Numbered from the stretch's first letter, positions 36,637 to 46,336 are shown. The stretch is DNA of 51,742 bases from Clostridiales bacterium (GCA_020859995.1 JAJBVE010000043.1:1-51742); one strand, 5' to 3'. The notes: generated from the sequence alone by a model not told the origin. Numbers and translations are program-made.

Positions 36637-36852
36637 TTACAGCATGCGTCCCCGGTAATTTGTCAGCGTCTGCATAAATTCTTTTTTGCGGTATTTGCTG
36701 ATCGGCAGCTTCTGCCCGTCTACGGTCACATCGGTGGGACTGATGTTCTGGATATGGTTCAGGTTGACCAGACAGGATTTGTGGCAGCGGAAAAATGGCT
36801 CCTGCTCCAGCCGGTCTTCGATCGAGGCAAGCGTTTCAGAAGAGACAATCGG
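36637..36852 (-). pseudogene. LytTR response regulator, C-terminal fragment
   Basis: The minus strand reads about 70 codons of a LytTR DNA-binding domain (SIEDRLEQEPFFRCHKSCLVN, then ISPTDVTVDGQKLPISKYRKKEF, ending YRGRML and stop at 36637-36639). The receiver domain and the first LytTR strands are missing; upstream sequence switches at about 36850 to an unrelated gene on the other strand. It would have been the regulator for the kinase at 35015. Downstream of its stop, partial copies of its 3' end recur (TTTAC-GC-TGC patterns at 36578-36650). The rest of 36428-37443 holds this scar and AT-rich sequence. Confidence 0.8.
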
Positions 36853-37230
36853 CTCCTGGAAGGATGCTCCGGCTGCGGTGGATGACAGCGAGATCGTTGA
36901 GAGCTATGACGCAGATGTAGTGGTGGTCGGCCATGGCTACGCCGGTCTGAATGCCTGCCGCTATCTGGCTGCACAGGGAGTCAGCGTGATTTTGATCGAG
37001 TCTCAGTCCGAGGACAGCTACCAGGCAATGGGTAATGAAGCAGGTACGCCGAATGCTTCCGTATTGACAGAACTGGGCGTGCCGGAAATTGATCCGATTG
37101 AGTATTACAACAACTGGATGGTAAACTCCGGTTATCAGGCAAATCCGGGACTGATGATGAAATTCTGCCAGAATTCCGGTGAGGCAAGCGCCGTAAATTT
37201 CTTCTGGTCACATTATATAAACGTTTGGGA
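36852..37230 (+). pseudogene. fragment of an FAD-dependent oxidoreductase (fumarate reductase flavoprotein type)
   Basis: In the plus frame about 125 codons read as the N-terminal part of a flavoprotein: SWKDAPAAVDDSEI, then the Rossmann motif DVVVVGHGYAGLNA, a Glu at the second strand end (IESQSED), and YYNNWMVNSGYQANPG. It has no start of its own, its signal-peptide part is absent, and the frame leaves the family at about 37210-37230 and stops at 37291. It is fused head-to-side to the LytTR fragment at about 36850, so the 201-codon open frame there is chimeric. Confidence 0.75.
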
Positions 37231-37384
37231 GATAAGAAAAGCGACATATTTTCCAAAAATATTTTTGACACTGATTTTAATTGTTGATTGAAGGGTTTAC
37301 AATAAAATGATCTGGATGAAATAATCTGTAATGGACAAAAAGATTTATTACGGATAAATAATGGATTACTGCCAATGAAAAATG

Positions 37385-37413
37385 TTGATAAATGGATGAA
37401 TATTTGATAGAAT
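37385..37413 (+). promoter_or_regulatory. promoter of the HTH-Uma2 gene
   Basis: TTGATA (37385-37390), 17-nt spacer, TAGAAT (37408-37413) with extended TGA. The start point near 37420 supports ATG 37444 rather than 37414. Confidence 0.6.
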
Positions 37414-37443
37414 ATGGGAAAATGCAGAAGGAAGATTATTGCC

Positions 37444-38280
37444 ATGACGATAGAAGAAATGAGAAAGAAAAAGAGCGAATACGGATATACCTATGAACAG
37501 ATTGCGAAACTGGCTGATCTTCCGGTTGGAACGGTGCAGAAAGTGCTGGGGGGTATTACCAAGTCTCCGCGCTATGCTACCCTGCAGGCATTGCGAAGAG
37601 TTTTCGAGGGTGAGCGGCAGCCGGCGGCAGAGAAGTTTGTTTACGATTTTGATGGGAGCGATTCAGATATCTTCCGGCGGGACTCTGTGCACGAGGCATC
37701 CTTCGCTTACGCCTCAGACGCGCAATCGTATACGGTAGAGGACTATCTGGCCCTGCCGGAAGATCGCCGCGTGGAGCTGATTGACGGCGTGTTTTATGAC
37801 ATGGCGGCGCCGACCCACATCCATCAGATGCTTGCCACAGAGATCTGGCGCTGCTTTTCGGAATACATCAGGAAAAATCATGGCGGCTGCCGTCCGCTGG
37901 TCGCACCGCTTGATGTGCAGTTGGACTGCGATGACAGAACCATGGTGCAGCCGGATGTGATGATTCTCTGCGATCCGGAAAAGATTCGGCATGGCAGGCT
38001 GTATGGTGCGCCGGATCTCGCGGTAGAGATTGTTTCCCAATCTTCATCGGTGAAGGACGGGCATTTGAAACGCTTCAAGTATGAAAGGGCCGGTGTACGG
38101 GAATACTGGCTTGTTTATCCGGAGCAGAAAAAAGTTGTCGTATACTGCTTTGAGAAGAACGATATTCCTAAAATTTATGGATTTACGGATGCTGTTCCAG
38201 TAGGACTCTACAATGGCGCCTGTGTAGTTGATTTTGCTGAAATCAATGAATACATCGGTACCTGGTATGAGCGTCTGTGA
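37444..38280 (+). CDS. HTH-Uma2 fusion, putative DNA-binding PD-(D/E)XK nuclease
   Basis: Protein of 278 residues. Residues about 12-60 form an XRE-like helix-turn-helix (YTYEQIAKLADLPVGTVQKVL). Residues about 95-275 are a Uma2 domain: VEDYLALPEDRRVELIDGVFYDM, VQPDVMILCD, APDLAVEIVSQSSS, REYWLVYPEQKKV. The linker (60-95) is acidic. AGAAGGAAG lies 9 nt before ATG 37444. The Uma2 part resembles the 180-residue protein at 15081 in layout, but the HTH is extra, suggesting self-regulation or DNA targeting. Confidence 0.82.
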   Translation: MTIEEMRKKKSEYGYTYEQIAKLADLPVGTVQKVLGGITKSPRYATLQALRRVFEGERQPAAEKFVYDFDGSDSDIFRRDSVHEASFAYASDAQSYTVEDYLALPEDRRVELIDGVFYDMAAPTHIHQMLATEIWRCFSEYIRKNHGGCRPLVAPLDVQLDCDDRTMVQPDVMILCDPEKIRHGRLYGAPDLAVEIVSQSSSVKDGHLKRFKYERAGVREYWLVYPEQKKVVVYCFEKNDIPKIYGFTDAVPVGLYNGACVVDFAEINEYIGTWYERL

Positions 38281-38301
38281 GAAAGAGTTTTTTGCCTGAA
38301 T

Positions 38302-38354
38302 TTACAAAAAAATAGTTGAAATTACAATACGCCATCCACTGGATGGTGTATTTT
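38302..38354 (+). promoter_or_regulatory. AraC-type operator and promoter of the GH43 operon
   Basis: TTACAA (38302-38307) and TTACAATA (38322-38329) start exactly 20 bp apart; 19 nt after the second comes TATTTT (38349-38354) as -10. There is no -35, as expected for an activator-dependent promoter. The same layout recurs at 48187 and 51527. A CATCCA/TGGATG inverted repeat lies between. Confidence 0.7.
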
Positions 38355-38505
38355 GTATCCTATAAGAACTGAGAAAAAATCGCGAGTAAACTATTCAGAC
38401 AGATCGTCTCACTGGCTGCGAAAATACTGAACCATTACGGATTTTCGAAAGAAACAATGATGCGGCCTCTGGCAGAGAACAACGATTTGATAGAGGAGGA
38501 AAAGT

Positions 38506-39909
38506 GTGATAGAGATTACAAATACAAGAAATCCGATTCTGCCGCTGGCAATTCACATCCCGGACAGTGAGGGACATGTGATGTCGGACGGAAAGCTGTA
38601 CCTGTATGGCAGCTACGATGATCGGGAAACAGAATATTGCAGTGAAAAGTATTATGTGGTGTCGACGCCAGATATGGAGCACTGGATGATTCATGGCCCG
38701 TCCATGGACGGAAAGGATGTTCCGTGGTTTAACAACCCGGACGCGCCAAAATATTCTGGCGACATCGACTGGATGCATCCGACCCCATTTCTTCAGAAAA
38801 TGATTCAGAGGATGATTGACCAGGCATTGTCGGAAGGAAAAAATCTGGAGGATCTTGTTGCAAACGCGGCAAATGCGGATACTGCCTGCAAGCCTCCAAT
38901 GCTTTTCGCACCGGATTGTATAGAAAAAGATGGTAAATATTACCTGTATTTCTGCATGACGGATGGCAGCGAAGGCGTCGCTGTTTCCGACAAGCCGGAA
39001 GGACCGTTTCTAAATCCGATCCAGCTGCCATGCGGGGGGATTGACCCGGCGATTTTCATCGACGAGGACGGGCAGGCTTATTATTATTGGGGGCAGATTC
39101 ATTCCCGCGGGGTAAAGCTGCATCCGGATATGATTTCCTTTCATCCGGAAGAGGCGGTCGACAATCTGCTGACAGAGGAAAAGCATTTCTTCCATGAGGG
39201 TTCTTCCATGCGGAAAATCGGAGATACCTATTATTATGTTTTTGCGGATGTGGAACGTGGAAAACCGACTTCTCTGGGCTATGCGACAGGAAAAAGCCCG
39301 CTGGGTCCGTTTACTTATCGCGGGATCATTGTCGACAACGCAGAATGCGATCCGGCAAGCTGGAACAATCATGGCTCAATCGAGTGTGTGAATGGGCAGT
39401 GGTATGTTTTTTATCACCGCTGCAGCCGCGGGGGAGAATATCACAGAAGACTTTGCATTGAGCCCATCACAATCAATCCGGATGGGACAATTGATGAGGT
39501 CAAAATGACATCCCAGGGAGTGGGTGCACCATTTGCGCAGGGCGAGCCGATCATGGGGTATCAGGCATGCGGCCTGAAGGGAAGTATTTATATCGGAGTC
39601 AATGAAAGAAAGGCTGTGCATTTGGACGGCGCTGTGCCATACGAAGAGAAGCTTACTCATATTACTGACGGGGATGAAGCTGTTTTCCGCTACGTAAAAA
39701 GCAGCCGCGCTTATACGGGTATTAACATCAAAGCGATCGGCAGTGGAAAAATTCAGATTCTGATGAATGGTATAAACGCCGGAATGGTTGAAATTGAAAA
39801 TGGACAGCAGAAAAATAACGCAATATTCGCGGACGCTGGAGAGTATGAGTTGACGCTTCGGTTTGAGACTGCGAAGAATCTGGAAGTAATGGAGATTGTG
39901 CTGTACTGA
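38506..39909 (+). CDS. glycoside hydrolase family 43 with C-terminal carbohydrate-binding domain
   Basis: Protein of 467 residues. Five-bladed propeller of GH43: IPDSEGHVMSDGKLYLYGSYD (catalytic base Asp), GGIDPAIFIDEDGQAYYYWG (second Asp), FHEGSSMRK (general acid Glu). Residues about 340-467 resemble a CBM6-type beta sandwich ending LEVMEIVLY. Likely an arabinofuranosidase or xylosidase; substrate not decided by sequence. No signal peptide, so it acts on imported oligosaccharides. GTG start with AGGAGG 8 nt upstream. First gene of an operon with an esterase, GH3 and GH78. Confidence 0.85.
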   Translation: MIEITNTRNPILPLAIHIPDSEGHVMSDGKLYLYGSYDDRETEYCSEKYYVVSTPDMEHWMIHGPSMDGKDVPWFNNPDAPKYSGDIDWMHPTPFLQKMIQRMIDQALSEGKNLEDLVANAANADTACKPPMLFAPDCIEKDGKYYLYFCMTDGSEGVAVSDKPEGPFLNPIQLPCGGIDPAIFIDEDGQAYYYWGQIHSRGVKLHPDMISFHPEEAVDNLLTEEKHFFHEGSSMRKIGDTYYYVFADVERGKPTSLGYATGKSPLGPFTYRGIIVDNAECDPASWNNHGSIECVNGQWYVFYHRCSRGGEYHRRLCIEPITINPDGTIDEVKMTSQGVGAPFAQGEPIMGYQACGLKGSIYIGVNERKAVHLDGAVPYEEKLTHITDGDEAVFRYVKSSRAYTGINIKAIGSGKIQILMNGINAGMVEIENGQQKNNAIFADAGEYELTLRFETAKNLEVMEIVLY

Positions 39910-39976
39910 GCTTCTGAGCGAGAAGCTTGAGTTGGAAAAGGCCGATCAGAGTAATTTGAAGGGATTTGATGATATC

Positions 39977-40975
39977 ATGAAGCTTGAAAAGATTATTTTG
40001 GATGAGCAAAAAAATACGAGTCTTACGGCTTATGTCCTGGACTGCGGCGGGGAATTATCGAACACGGATACTCGGCCGGCGGTGCTGGTGCTCCCGGGCG
40101 GCGGGTACATTAACTGTTCAGACCGGGAGGCGGAGCCTGTGGCTATGGCATTTTTAAATGAGGGTTATCATGCTTTCGTCTTAAAATATACGACAGGGAA
40201 AAATGTTCGATGGCCGGAGCCTTTGAGGGACGCGGAAGACGCGATGCGTCTGATCCGTTCCAACAGCGCCCGCTGGCATGTCGATGCCGGGCGGGTAGCT
40301 GTGATCGGTTTTTCTGCCGGAGGCCATCTGGCGGCAGCTCTGGGTGTTTTAGGGGCAGAACACCCGAACGCAATGATATTAGGATATCCCTGCATTTTGC
40401 AGACCAGGATGGATAATGATAAGCTGTTCCCTGGCCTGGATGGTTCTGTCAGCAGGGATGCGCCGCCGACCTTTGTGTTCGCTACATGCAATGACCGGCA
40501 GGTACCTGTAGAAAATACGATCCGCTTTATCGAGAAACTGGACGAACATCAGGTACCTTTCGAATGCCACATCTATGGAAACGGGGTTCATGGTTTGTCT
40601 CTTGCCAAAACACATACCTGTGCGGGTGTGACCCAGCTTGCGGACCGCAGAGTCGCCCAATGGTTTCCAAACTGTATCGAATGGCTGAAGGAGACATGGG
40701 GAGATTTTAAGACGGGGGAGCAGTTCCAGTTTCATATTATGGCTGACCAGGATCAGGAGTTTTACAGTGTCGAGAATTCAGTGGGCCTGCTTCTTGAAAA
40801 TAAATCCTGTCATGAAGTGATTCTGCGTTATCTGCCTGTTTTAGGGGAAGAATCTCTTCCTCCTGAAGCTTTGGCGATCTCCTTGCAGATGATGCTGGAT
40901 TACCAGCCGGATATATTGACAATGAAAGAACGAGAGGATATGAATCAGGAACTGATGAAAATCAGGCGAAAATAG
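39977..40975 (+). CDS. alpha/beta hydrolase (carbohydrate esterase-like) with extra C-terminal tail module
   Basis: Protein of 332 residues from ATG 39977. VLPGGGYINCSDREAEPVAMAF is the oxyanion region, GFSAGGH carries the nucleophile Ser113, Asp173 and His205 (GVHG) complete the triad. Related enzymes remove acetyl or feruloyl groups from plant glycans. The catalytic fold ends near 245; residues about 263-330 form a helical tail (YSVENSVGLLLENKSCHEVI, later MLDYQPDILTMKEREDMNQEL) that resembles the tails of the GH3 and second GH78 proteins. Start is uncertain: AAGGGA is 13 nt upstream, and a TTG at 39896 would overlap the GH43 end. No signal peptide. Confidence 0.82.
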   Translation: MKLEKIILDEQKNTSLTAYVLDCGGELSNTDTRPAVLVLPGGGYINCSDREAEPVAMAFLNEGYHAFVLKYTTGKNVRWPEPLRDAEDAMRLIRSNSARWHVDAGRVAVIGFSAGGHLAAALGVLGAEHPNAMILGYPCILQTRMDNDKLFPGLDGSVSRDAPPTFVFATCNDRQVPVENTIRFIEKLDEHQVPFECHIYGNGVHGLSLAKTHTCAGVTQLADRRVAQWFPNCIEWLKETWGDFKTGEQFQFHIMADQDQEFYSVENSVGLLLENKSCHEVILRYLPVLGEESLPPEALAISLQMMLDYQPDILTMKEREDMNQELMKIRRK

Positions 40976-41063
40976 ATTTGAAACAAAGAAATTGACACTT
41001 ACTGGCAGAAAGAAATCTGGCCGTAAGCAAAAGACCTTAAAATCAGCAGGAGGAAAGGATCAA

Positions 41064-43430
41064 ATGGATAATCAGAAAATCAAAGAACTTATTACGCAGA
41101 TGACACTGGAAGAAAAAGCCAGTTTATGTTCCGGGCTCGATTTCTGGCACACGAAAGGCGTGGAACGTCTGGGTATCCCATCGGAGATGGTATCTGACGG
41201 ACCGCACGGATTAAGGAAGCAGGAGGATGCGGCAGATCACTTGGGGATGAATGACAGCATCAAAGCGGTATGTTTCCCGGCAGGATGTGCGACAGCTTCC
41301 AGCTTTAACCGGGATATGGCAGTAAAGCTTGGCGAGACGCTTGGGGAAGAGTGTCAGGCGGAGAACCTTTCCACAATTCTTGGCCCGGCGATGAATATCA
41401 AGCGCTCGCCGCTATGCGGACGCAATTTCGAGTATTATTCGGAGGATCCGCTTGTTTCAACGGAAATTGCGGGTGCGCTCGTGCACGGCGTGCAGAGCAA
41501 AAATGTAGGCACCAGCCCGAAGCATTTCGCTGCAAATAATCAGGAATATCACAGGCTGACCAGCTCGTCGGAGGTGGATGAACGGACACTAAGGGAAATT
41601 TATCTGGCCTCGTTCGAGGGAATGGTAAAAAAAGAAAAACCGTGGACCATTATGAATTCCTACAATAAGCTGAATGGGACTTATCTCTGTGAAAACAAAG
41701 AGATGCTGACCGATGTCCTGCGGGATGAGTGGGGATTTGATGGCTATGTGATGACGGACTGGGGCGCAATGAATGAGCGTGTGGACGCGCTGAAGGCAGG
41801 ATGCAATCTGGAGATGCCGTCCAGCCAGGGAATTACAGACGCAGAAATTGTGGAAGCGGTGCAGAATGGCTCGCTGGATGAAGCCATTTTGGACAAACGT
41901 TGTGAAGAATTCCTGAATATTATTTTCCACTATGAGGACCACCGCGACCGGGAAGCTGTTTTTGATCGTGACCGGGATCATGAGGTTGCCCGCAGTCTGG
42001 AAGAGGAGTGCATCGTGCTTCTTAAGAATGAGGACGACGTTCTGCCGCTTTCTACCGATAAGAAAGCCGCTTTCATCGGAAAATACGCAAAGACACCGCG
42101 CTATCAGGGCGGCGGCAGCTCCCATGTGAACAGCTCAAAGGTAGAATCAGCACTGGATGCGGTGAAATTTGTCCCGAATGTAAAAGCGGAGAATGTAGTC
42201 TTCGCGCAGGGCTTTGACGACGCAGAAGACAAGACGGATGCGGCATTGGAGGCAGAGGCAGTCGAAGCGGCAAAGGACGCGGATACAGTAGTGATCTTCG
42301 CGGGACTTCCGGATAGTTTTGAATCCGAAGGATATGACAGAACACATATGCGTATGCCGGAATGCCAGAATCACCTGATTGAAGCGGTCGCGGCTGTGCA
42401 GCCGAATACGGTGGTCGTGCTTCACAATGGGTCGCCGGTGGAGATGCCCTGGATTGACAAGGTAAAGGCTGTAGTCGAAACCTATCTGGGCGGTCAGGCA
42501 GTCGGCGGTGCAGTGGTAAATGTGCTGTATGGCAATGTGAATCCGAGCGGTCACCTTGCGGAGACCTTCCCCCTTCGTCTGCAGGATACGCCGTGCTACC
42601 TGAATTACGGCGGGGAGAATGACAAGTCTGTATACTCAGAAGGCGTGTTTGTGGGATATCGTTATTATGAATCGAAGGATATGGAAGTTCTGTTCCCATT
42701 CGGTCATGGTCTGTCCTATGCGACATTTGAATATAGTAATTTTTTCGTAAGTGCGGAGAATAAGGCTCCAGACAATAGCGATGAGAAAACGGCTTTGCAT
42801 AACGGAAGTAAAAAGGGAAACGAAAAGGGTGTTTGCATTTCAGAAAGCCAGAATCTGACCGTTACGGTTGACGTGACGAATACCGGTGCTGTGGCGGGCA
42901 AAGAGGTAGTGCAGCTGTATGTCGCACCGAAGGGAGGACGGATCATTCGTCCAGTGAGAGAACTGAAGGGATTTGAAAAGATTGCGTTAGAACCGGGGGA
43001 AACGAAAACAGTGGAATTTACACTCGACAGGCGCGCATTTGCATACTGGAATACAGACATTCACGACTGGTGCGTGGAAAGCGGCGAATATGAGATTCAG
43101 ATCGGGAAGAACGCTCACGAGGTGATTCTTGCAGAGAATGTCCATGTGGACTCCGAGCGGATGCTTCCGAAGGTGTTCACGAAAAATTCTACCCTGGGTG
43201 AGATTATGGCGGATCCGAAAGGGGCAGCGATTTTCGGACAGGCGATGGCGCAGACATCAGAGGCCGGAGCAGAAGATATGTCTCAGCAGAGCGAGGCTGC
43301 AGAAGAAGCTATCAGCCAGGATATGGTCGCAGCGATGATGGAAGGCATGCCGGTTCGCCAGCTGCTCAGCTTCGTCCCTGGATTTACCAAAGAAGCGATG
43401 AATCAGCTGCTCCAGGCGATCAATAATTAA
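41064..43430 (+). CDS. glycoside hydrolase family 3 (beta-glucosidase/xylosidase type) with tail module
   Basis: Protein of 788 residues. Family 3 N-terminal barrel with the nucleophile Asp in YVMTDWGAM, the KHFAANNQEYHR substrate loop, an alpha/beta sandwich domain containing GGGSSHVN, and a fibronectin-III-like domain (VTVDVTNTGAVAGKEVVQLYV). After that domain comes an extra tail of about 85 residues: KNSTLGEIMADPKGAAIFGQ, a Gln/Glu/Ala-rich stretch, then MPVRQLLSFVPGFTKEAM. Cytoplasmic (no signal peptide). ATG 41064 has AGGAGGAAAGG upstream; an in-frame ATG at 40992 is rejected. Confidence 0.9.
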   Translation: MDNQKIKELITQMTLEEKASLCSGLDFWHTKGVERLGIPSEMVSDGPHGLRKQEDAADHLGMNDSIKAVCFPAGCATASSFNRDMAVKLGETLGEECQAENLSTILGPAMNIKRSPLCGRNFEYYSEDPLVSTEIAGALVHGVQSKNVGTSPKHFAANNQEYHRLTSSSEVDERTLREIYLASFEGMVKKEKPWTIMNSYNKLNGTYLCENKEMLTDVLRDEWGFDGYVMTDWGAMNERVDALKAGCNLEMPSSQGITDAEIVEAVQNGSLDEAILDKRCEEFLNIIFHYEDHRDREAVFDRDRDHEVARSLEEECIVLLKNEDDVLPLSTDKKAAFIGKYAKTPRYQGGGSSHVNSSKVESALDAVKFVPNVKAENVVFAQGFDDAEDKTDAALEAEAVEAAKDADTVVIFAGLPDSFESEGYDRTHMRMPECQNHLIEAVAAVQPNTVVVLHNGSPVEMPWIDKVKAVVETYLGGQAVGGAVVNVLYGNVNPSGHLAETFPLRLQDTPCYLNYGGENDKSVYSEGVFVGYRYYESKDMEVLFPFGHGLSYATFEYSNFFVSAENKAPDNSDEKTALHNGSKKGNEKGVCISESQNLTVTVDVTNTGAVAGKEVVQLYVAPKGGRIIRPVRELKGFEKIALEPGETKTVEFTLDRRAFAYWNTDIHDWCVESGEYEIQIGKNAHEVILAENVHVDSERMLPKVFTKNSTLGEIMADPKGAAIFGQAMAQTSEAGAEDMSQQSEAAEEAISQDMVAAMMEGMPVRQLLSFVPGFTKEAMNQLLQAINN

Positions 43431-43485
43431 AGGAAGCTTATATCTGAGGAACCGTATGAAGCTGACCACCCTATTGACATGGACC

Positions 43486-43510
43486 GTGCTTCGCTCTTGC
43501 TGCGAAGCAC
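43486..43510 (+). terminator. hairpin between GH3 and first GH78
   Basis: GTGCTTCGC (43486-43494) pairs perfectly with GCGAAGCAC (43502-43510) around a 7-nt loop. No U-run follows, so it may be a partial stop or RNA stabiliser within the operon. Confidence 0.45.
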
Positions 43511-43539
43511 TTACAGATAGATATACGAGGTAGATGAGC

Positions 43540-46305
43540 ATGAAAATTCAGAATGTTACCTGCGAGTTTATGACAGAGCCGCTTGCGGTGACGACGGAGC
43601 ATCCGCGCTTTTCGTGGGAGCTTGCATCGGAGGAGGCCGGAATCCGTCAGAGCAGCTGGCAGATTGTAGTGAAGGACAATGATGGAACTACGGTCTGGGA
43701 CAGTGGAAAGAATGTTGGTGAAAACAGTATCGGAATCCCGTATCAGGGGGAAACGCTTCGCTCGGCGATCCGGTATGAATATCAGATAACGGCAGAAAAC
43801 AGTCAGGGTCAGACCGTAGTCAGTGAACCGCAGTACTTTGAAACAGCTTTTTATCATCTGGAAGACTGGAAGGCCAGATGGATCGAGCCGGATCCGCTGC
43901 CGCAGCTTCCGGAAAACCCGCTGATTGCGGCACAGAAGGAGTGGGATGATATCGTGGCTGCCATGATGCGCGGCGAGCAGGCGGAGCCGAGATATGAAGG
44001 AGATATCATGGGTGAGAAGCCTTATGAACCCTTTGATCCGGCTGTCATTATGAGGAGAAGCTTTTCCGTTGATCAGACTCTCAGAGCCCGGCTGTATGTC
44101 ACGGCACATGGGATCTATGAAGTGAAGATCAACGGAAAGCCGGTCACGGATTCCCTGTTTAACCCGGGATTCACGACTTATGACAAGCGGATCAAATATC
44201 AGGTGTTTGACGTGGATGCTCTGATCCAGCAGGGGGAAAATGTCATAGCCGTTACGGTCGCGGACGGATGGTACAAGGGTAAGGTTACCTCTCTGGGCAG
44301 GGGCTGTGATTATGGCGAGGTCCCGGGACTGTTGCTCCAGCTGGAAATAACGGACGGAGACGGAAAGAAAACAATTATTTGCACAGATGAGGAATGGAAG
44401 TATTCCTATGACGGACCGGTGCGCACGGCAGACCTGTTTGTGGGAGAAACGGTAGATGGACGGATGGAAGCTCCGGCAGAAATCAAATGGAAGCCCGTAA
44501 TCGTTAAGGAATCTCCCGACGAGGCTGTGGAAGCACAGTGTTATCCGTTTGCGAAGGTTTATGCCGAAATTCCGGCGAAGAAGGTATGGACGGCGCCAAA
44601 TGGCGACACACTGGTGGATTTTGGGCAGAATATGGCTGGTGTTCTGCGTGTCACAGAGATCAAGGGTACGCCTGGCGAGAGAATTGTCTTTGAACACGGC
44701 GAGGAGCTGGATAAAGATGGAAACTTCTTTTATTCGCAGGCACATACTTCCGCAAAGCAGATGGATACCTATATTTGCCGGGGGATTCCTGAGAAAGCTG
44801 CGAACGCAACCGCCGGAGAACTATTTGAGCCACACTTCACCTATCATGGATTCCGCTATGTCCGTGTGACCGGAGGAAGGGACTGGACGAAGGAACAATT
44901 TACGGCGTTGGCTGTCAGCACGGAGAATGCGCTGACCGGAAGCTTCCGCTGCTCCGATCCGGATATTACCCGGCTGCAGCAGAATATTTACTGGAGCCAG
45001 CTTTCTAATAATGTGACAATTCCTACGGATTGCCCGACGAGAGAGAAGGCTGGCTGGACGGGAGATGTGGTGGTGTACGGCGCGACGGCACTTTACAACC
45101 AGAATATGACGGCATTCTATGAGGACTGGCTGAAAAGCATCCGTGCCGAGCAGAGGGAGGACGGTCATATTCTCAACACGGTTCCGCAGAACCGGAGCTA
45201 TGTCTCCCAGTCAGGCTGCGGTTCCCTTGGATGGGGAGACGTCATTCTGACACTGCCGTGGCAGCTGTACGAGTTATACGGGGATACGAAGGTTCTCGCA
45301 GATAATTACGAGGCAATGGGAAAATGGATGAAAGCCATGCAGGCTGCGGCATGGGAGATGCCAGACGCTTTCAATACTCTGGGGATGCCTTTTCCGGATT
45401 ATGAAAAACTCTCAGAGCGGCAGAAGGACAACCAGCATTATCTGATCAATACAGGCTTCCATTTTGGGGACTGGATCATTCCGAGCGTGGTAGACGAAAA
45501 TGGATTTACGGACGGCTCTGGCTCCGCGATCCGCACAATGTACTATGCGGATACGGGGATTCTGGCCGGGGATGCGGATCTGTACGCTTCCGTTTCCGAA
45601 TTGCTTGGTCAAGAGGAGACCGCCAGAGAGTATCGTGCTTACGCAAATCGGGTGAGGGAGGCCTTTTCAGAAGAATATGTTTCCGAAAATGGCCGTCTGG
45701 GGCAGGAAATGCAGGGTAATTATATCCTGGCATTAAAATACCATATGGTACCGAAGGAGAAAGAGCCGCTGCTGGCGGCGCGTCTGAGTGAATTGATTGC
45801 AGAAAACGGATACTGCCTGGACACTGGATTTATGTCCACTCCGCATCTGCTTGATGTCTTATGCGATTACGGATATCAGGAGACCGCCTGGAAGGTGCTG
45901 ATGCAGAGAAAGGCTCCGTCCTGGCTGTATGAGATCGATCACGGAGCGACTACCTTGTGGGAGAACTGGGACGCGATCCGGGAGGATGGGGAACAACATA
46001 ATTGCTCCTTCAACCATTATGCCTTTGGCTGCGTAGGCGACTTCCTTTACCGCCGGGTTCTGGGAATTCAGAACGCCGGCATCGGATACGATAAGATTCG
46101 CATCCATCCGGAGTATTCCTGTCCGTTTACCTGGGCAGAAGGAAGCTACCACAGCGCTCACGGTGAAATCTGTGTAAGATGGGAAAAGACGGAAACCGGA
46201 ATCAAAATCAGCGGCTGTATTCCGGCAAATACAGAAGCGGAGCTGCTGCTGCCGGATGGGACAAAGAAGAGGCTTTTAAGCGGTGCATTTGCTGTGTGCA
46301 GATGA
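43540..46305 (+). CDS. glycoside hydrolase family 78 alpha-L-rhamnosidase (first)
   Basis: Protein of 921 residues. N-terminal beta domains (HPRFSWELASEEAGIRQSSWQI), a lectin-like domain with LYVTAHGIYEVKINGKPV and FNPGFTTYDKRIKYQVFDV, then an (alpha/alpha)6 catalytic domain with TDCPTREKAGWTGD and GATTLWENWDAI, which hold the family's catalytic acidic residues, and a C-terminal beta domain with IHPEYSC. It hydrolyses terminal alpha-L-rhamnose; no signal peptide. ATG 43540 has CGAGG 9 nt upstream; ATG 43534 is too close. It does not carry the helical tail of its paralogue. It ends the operon, 31 bp from the convergent AraC gene. Confidence 0.9.
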   Translation: MKIQNVTCEFMTEPLAVTTEHPRFSWELASEEAGIRQSSWQIVVKDNDGTTVWDSGKNVGENSIGIPYQGETLRSAIRYEYQITAENSQGQTVVSEPQYFETAFYHLEDWKARWIEPDPLPQLPENPLIAAQKEWDDIVAAMMRGEQAEPRYEGDIMGEKPYEPFDPAVIMRRSFSVDQTLRARLYVTAHGIYEVKINGKPVTDSLFNPGFTTYDKRIKYQVFDVDALIQQGENVIAVTVADGWYKGKVTSLGRGCDYGEVPGLLLQLEITDGDGKKTIICTDEEWKYSYDGPVRTADLFVGETVDGRMEAPAEIKWKPVIVKESPDEAVEAQCYPFAKVYAEIPAKKVWTAPNGDTLVDFGQNMAGVLRVTEIKGTPGERIVFEHGEELDKDGNFFYSQAHTSAKQMDTYICRGIPEKAANATAGELFEPHFTYHGFRYVRVTGGRDWTKEQFTALAVSTENALTGSFRCSDPDITRLQQNIYWSQLSNNVTIPTDCPTREKAGWTGDVVVYGATALYNQNMTAFYEDWLKSIRAEQREDGHILNTVPQNRSYVSQSGCGSLGWGDVILTLPWQLYELYGDTKVLADNYEAMGKWMKAMQAAAWEMPDAFNTLGMPFPDYEKLSERQKDNQHYLINTGFHFGDWIIPSVVDENGFTDGSGSAIRTMYYADTGILAGDADLYASVSELLGQEETAREYRAYANRVREAFSEEYVSENGRLGQEMQGNYILALKYHMVPKEKEPLLAARLSELIAENGYCLDTGFMSTPHLLDVLCDYGYQETAWKVLMQRKAPSWLYEIDHGATTLWENWDAIREDGEQHNCSFNHYAFGCVGDFLYRRVLGIQNAGIGYDKIRIHPEYSCPFTWAEGSYHSAHGEICVRWEKTETGIKISGCIPANTEAELLLPDGTKKRLLSGAFAVCR

Positions 46306-46336
46306 AAATATTCATATGTACAAGGGGCGTTTTTGC

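Noticed and set aside
36686-37291. 201-codon plus-strand open frame as a real gene
   Set aside because: The first third is the reverse of the LytTR fragment and the rest a truncated flavoprotein; it is chimeric.
38372-38505. Open frame of about 45 codons before GH43 as a gene remnant
   Set aside because: It has no start with a ribosome site and matches no family I know; it lies in the operon leader.
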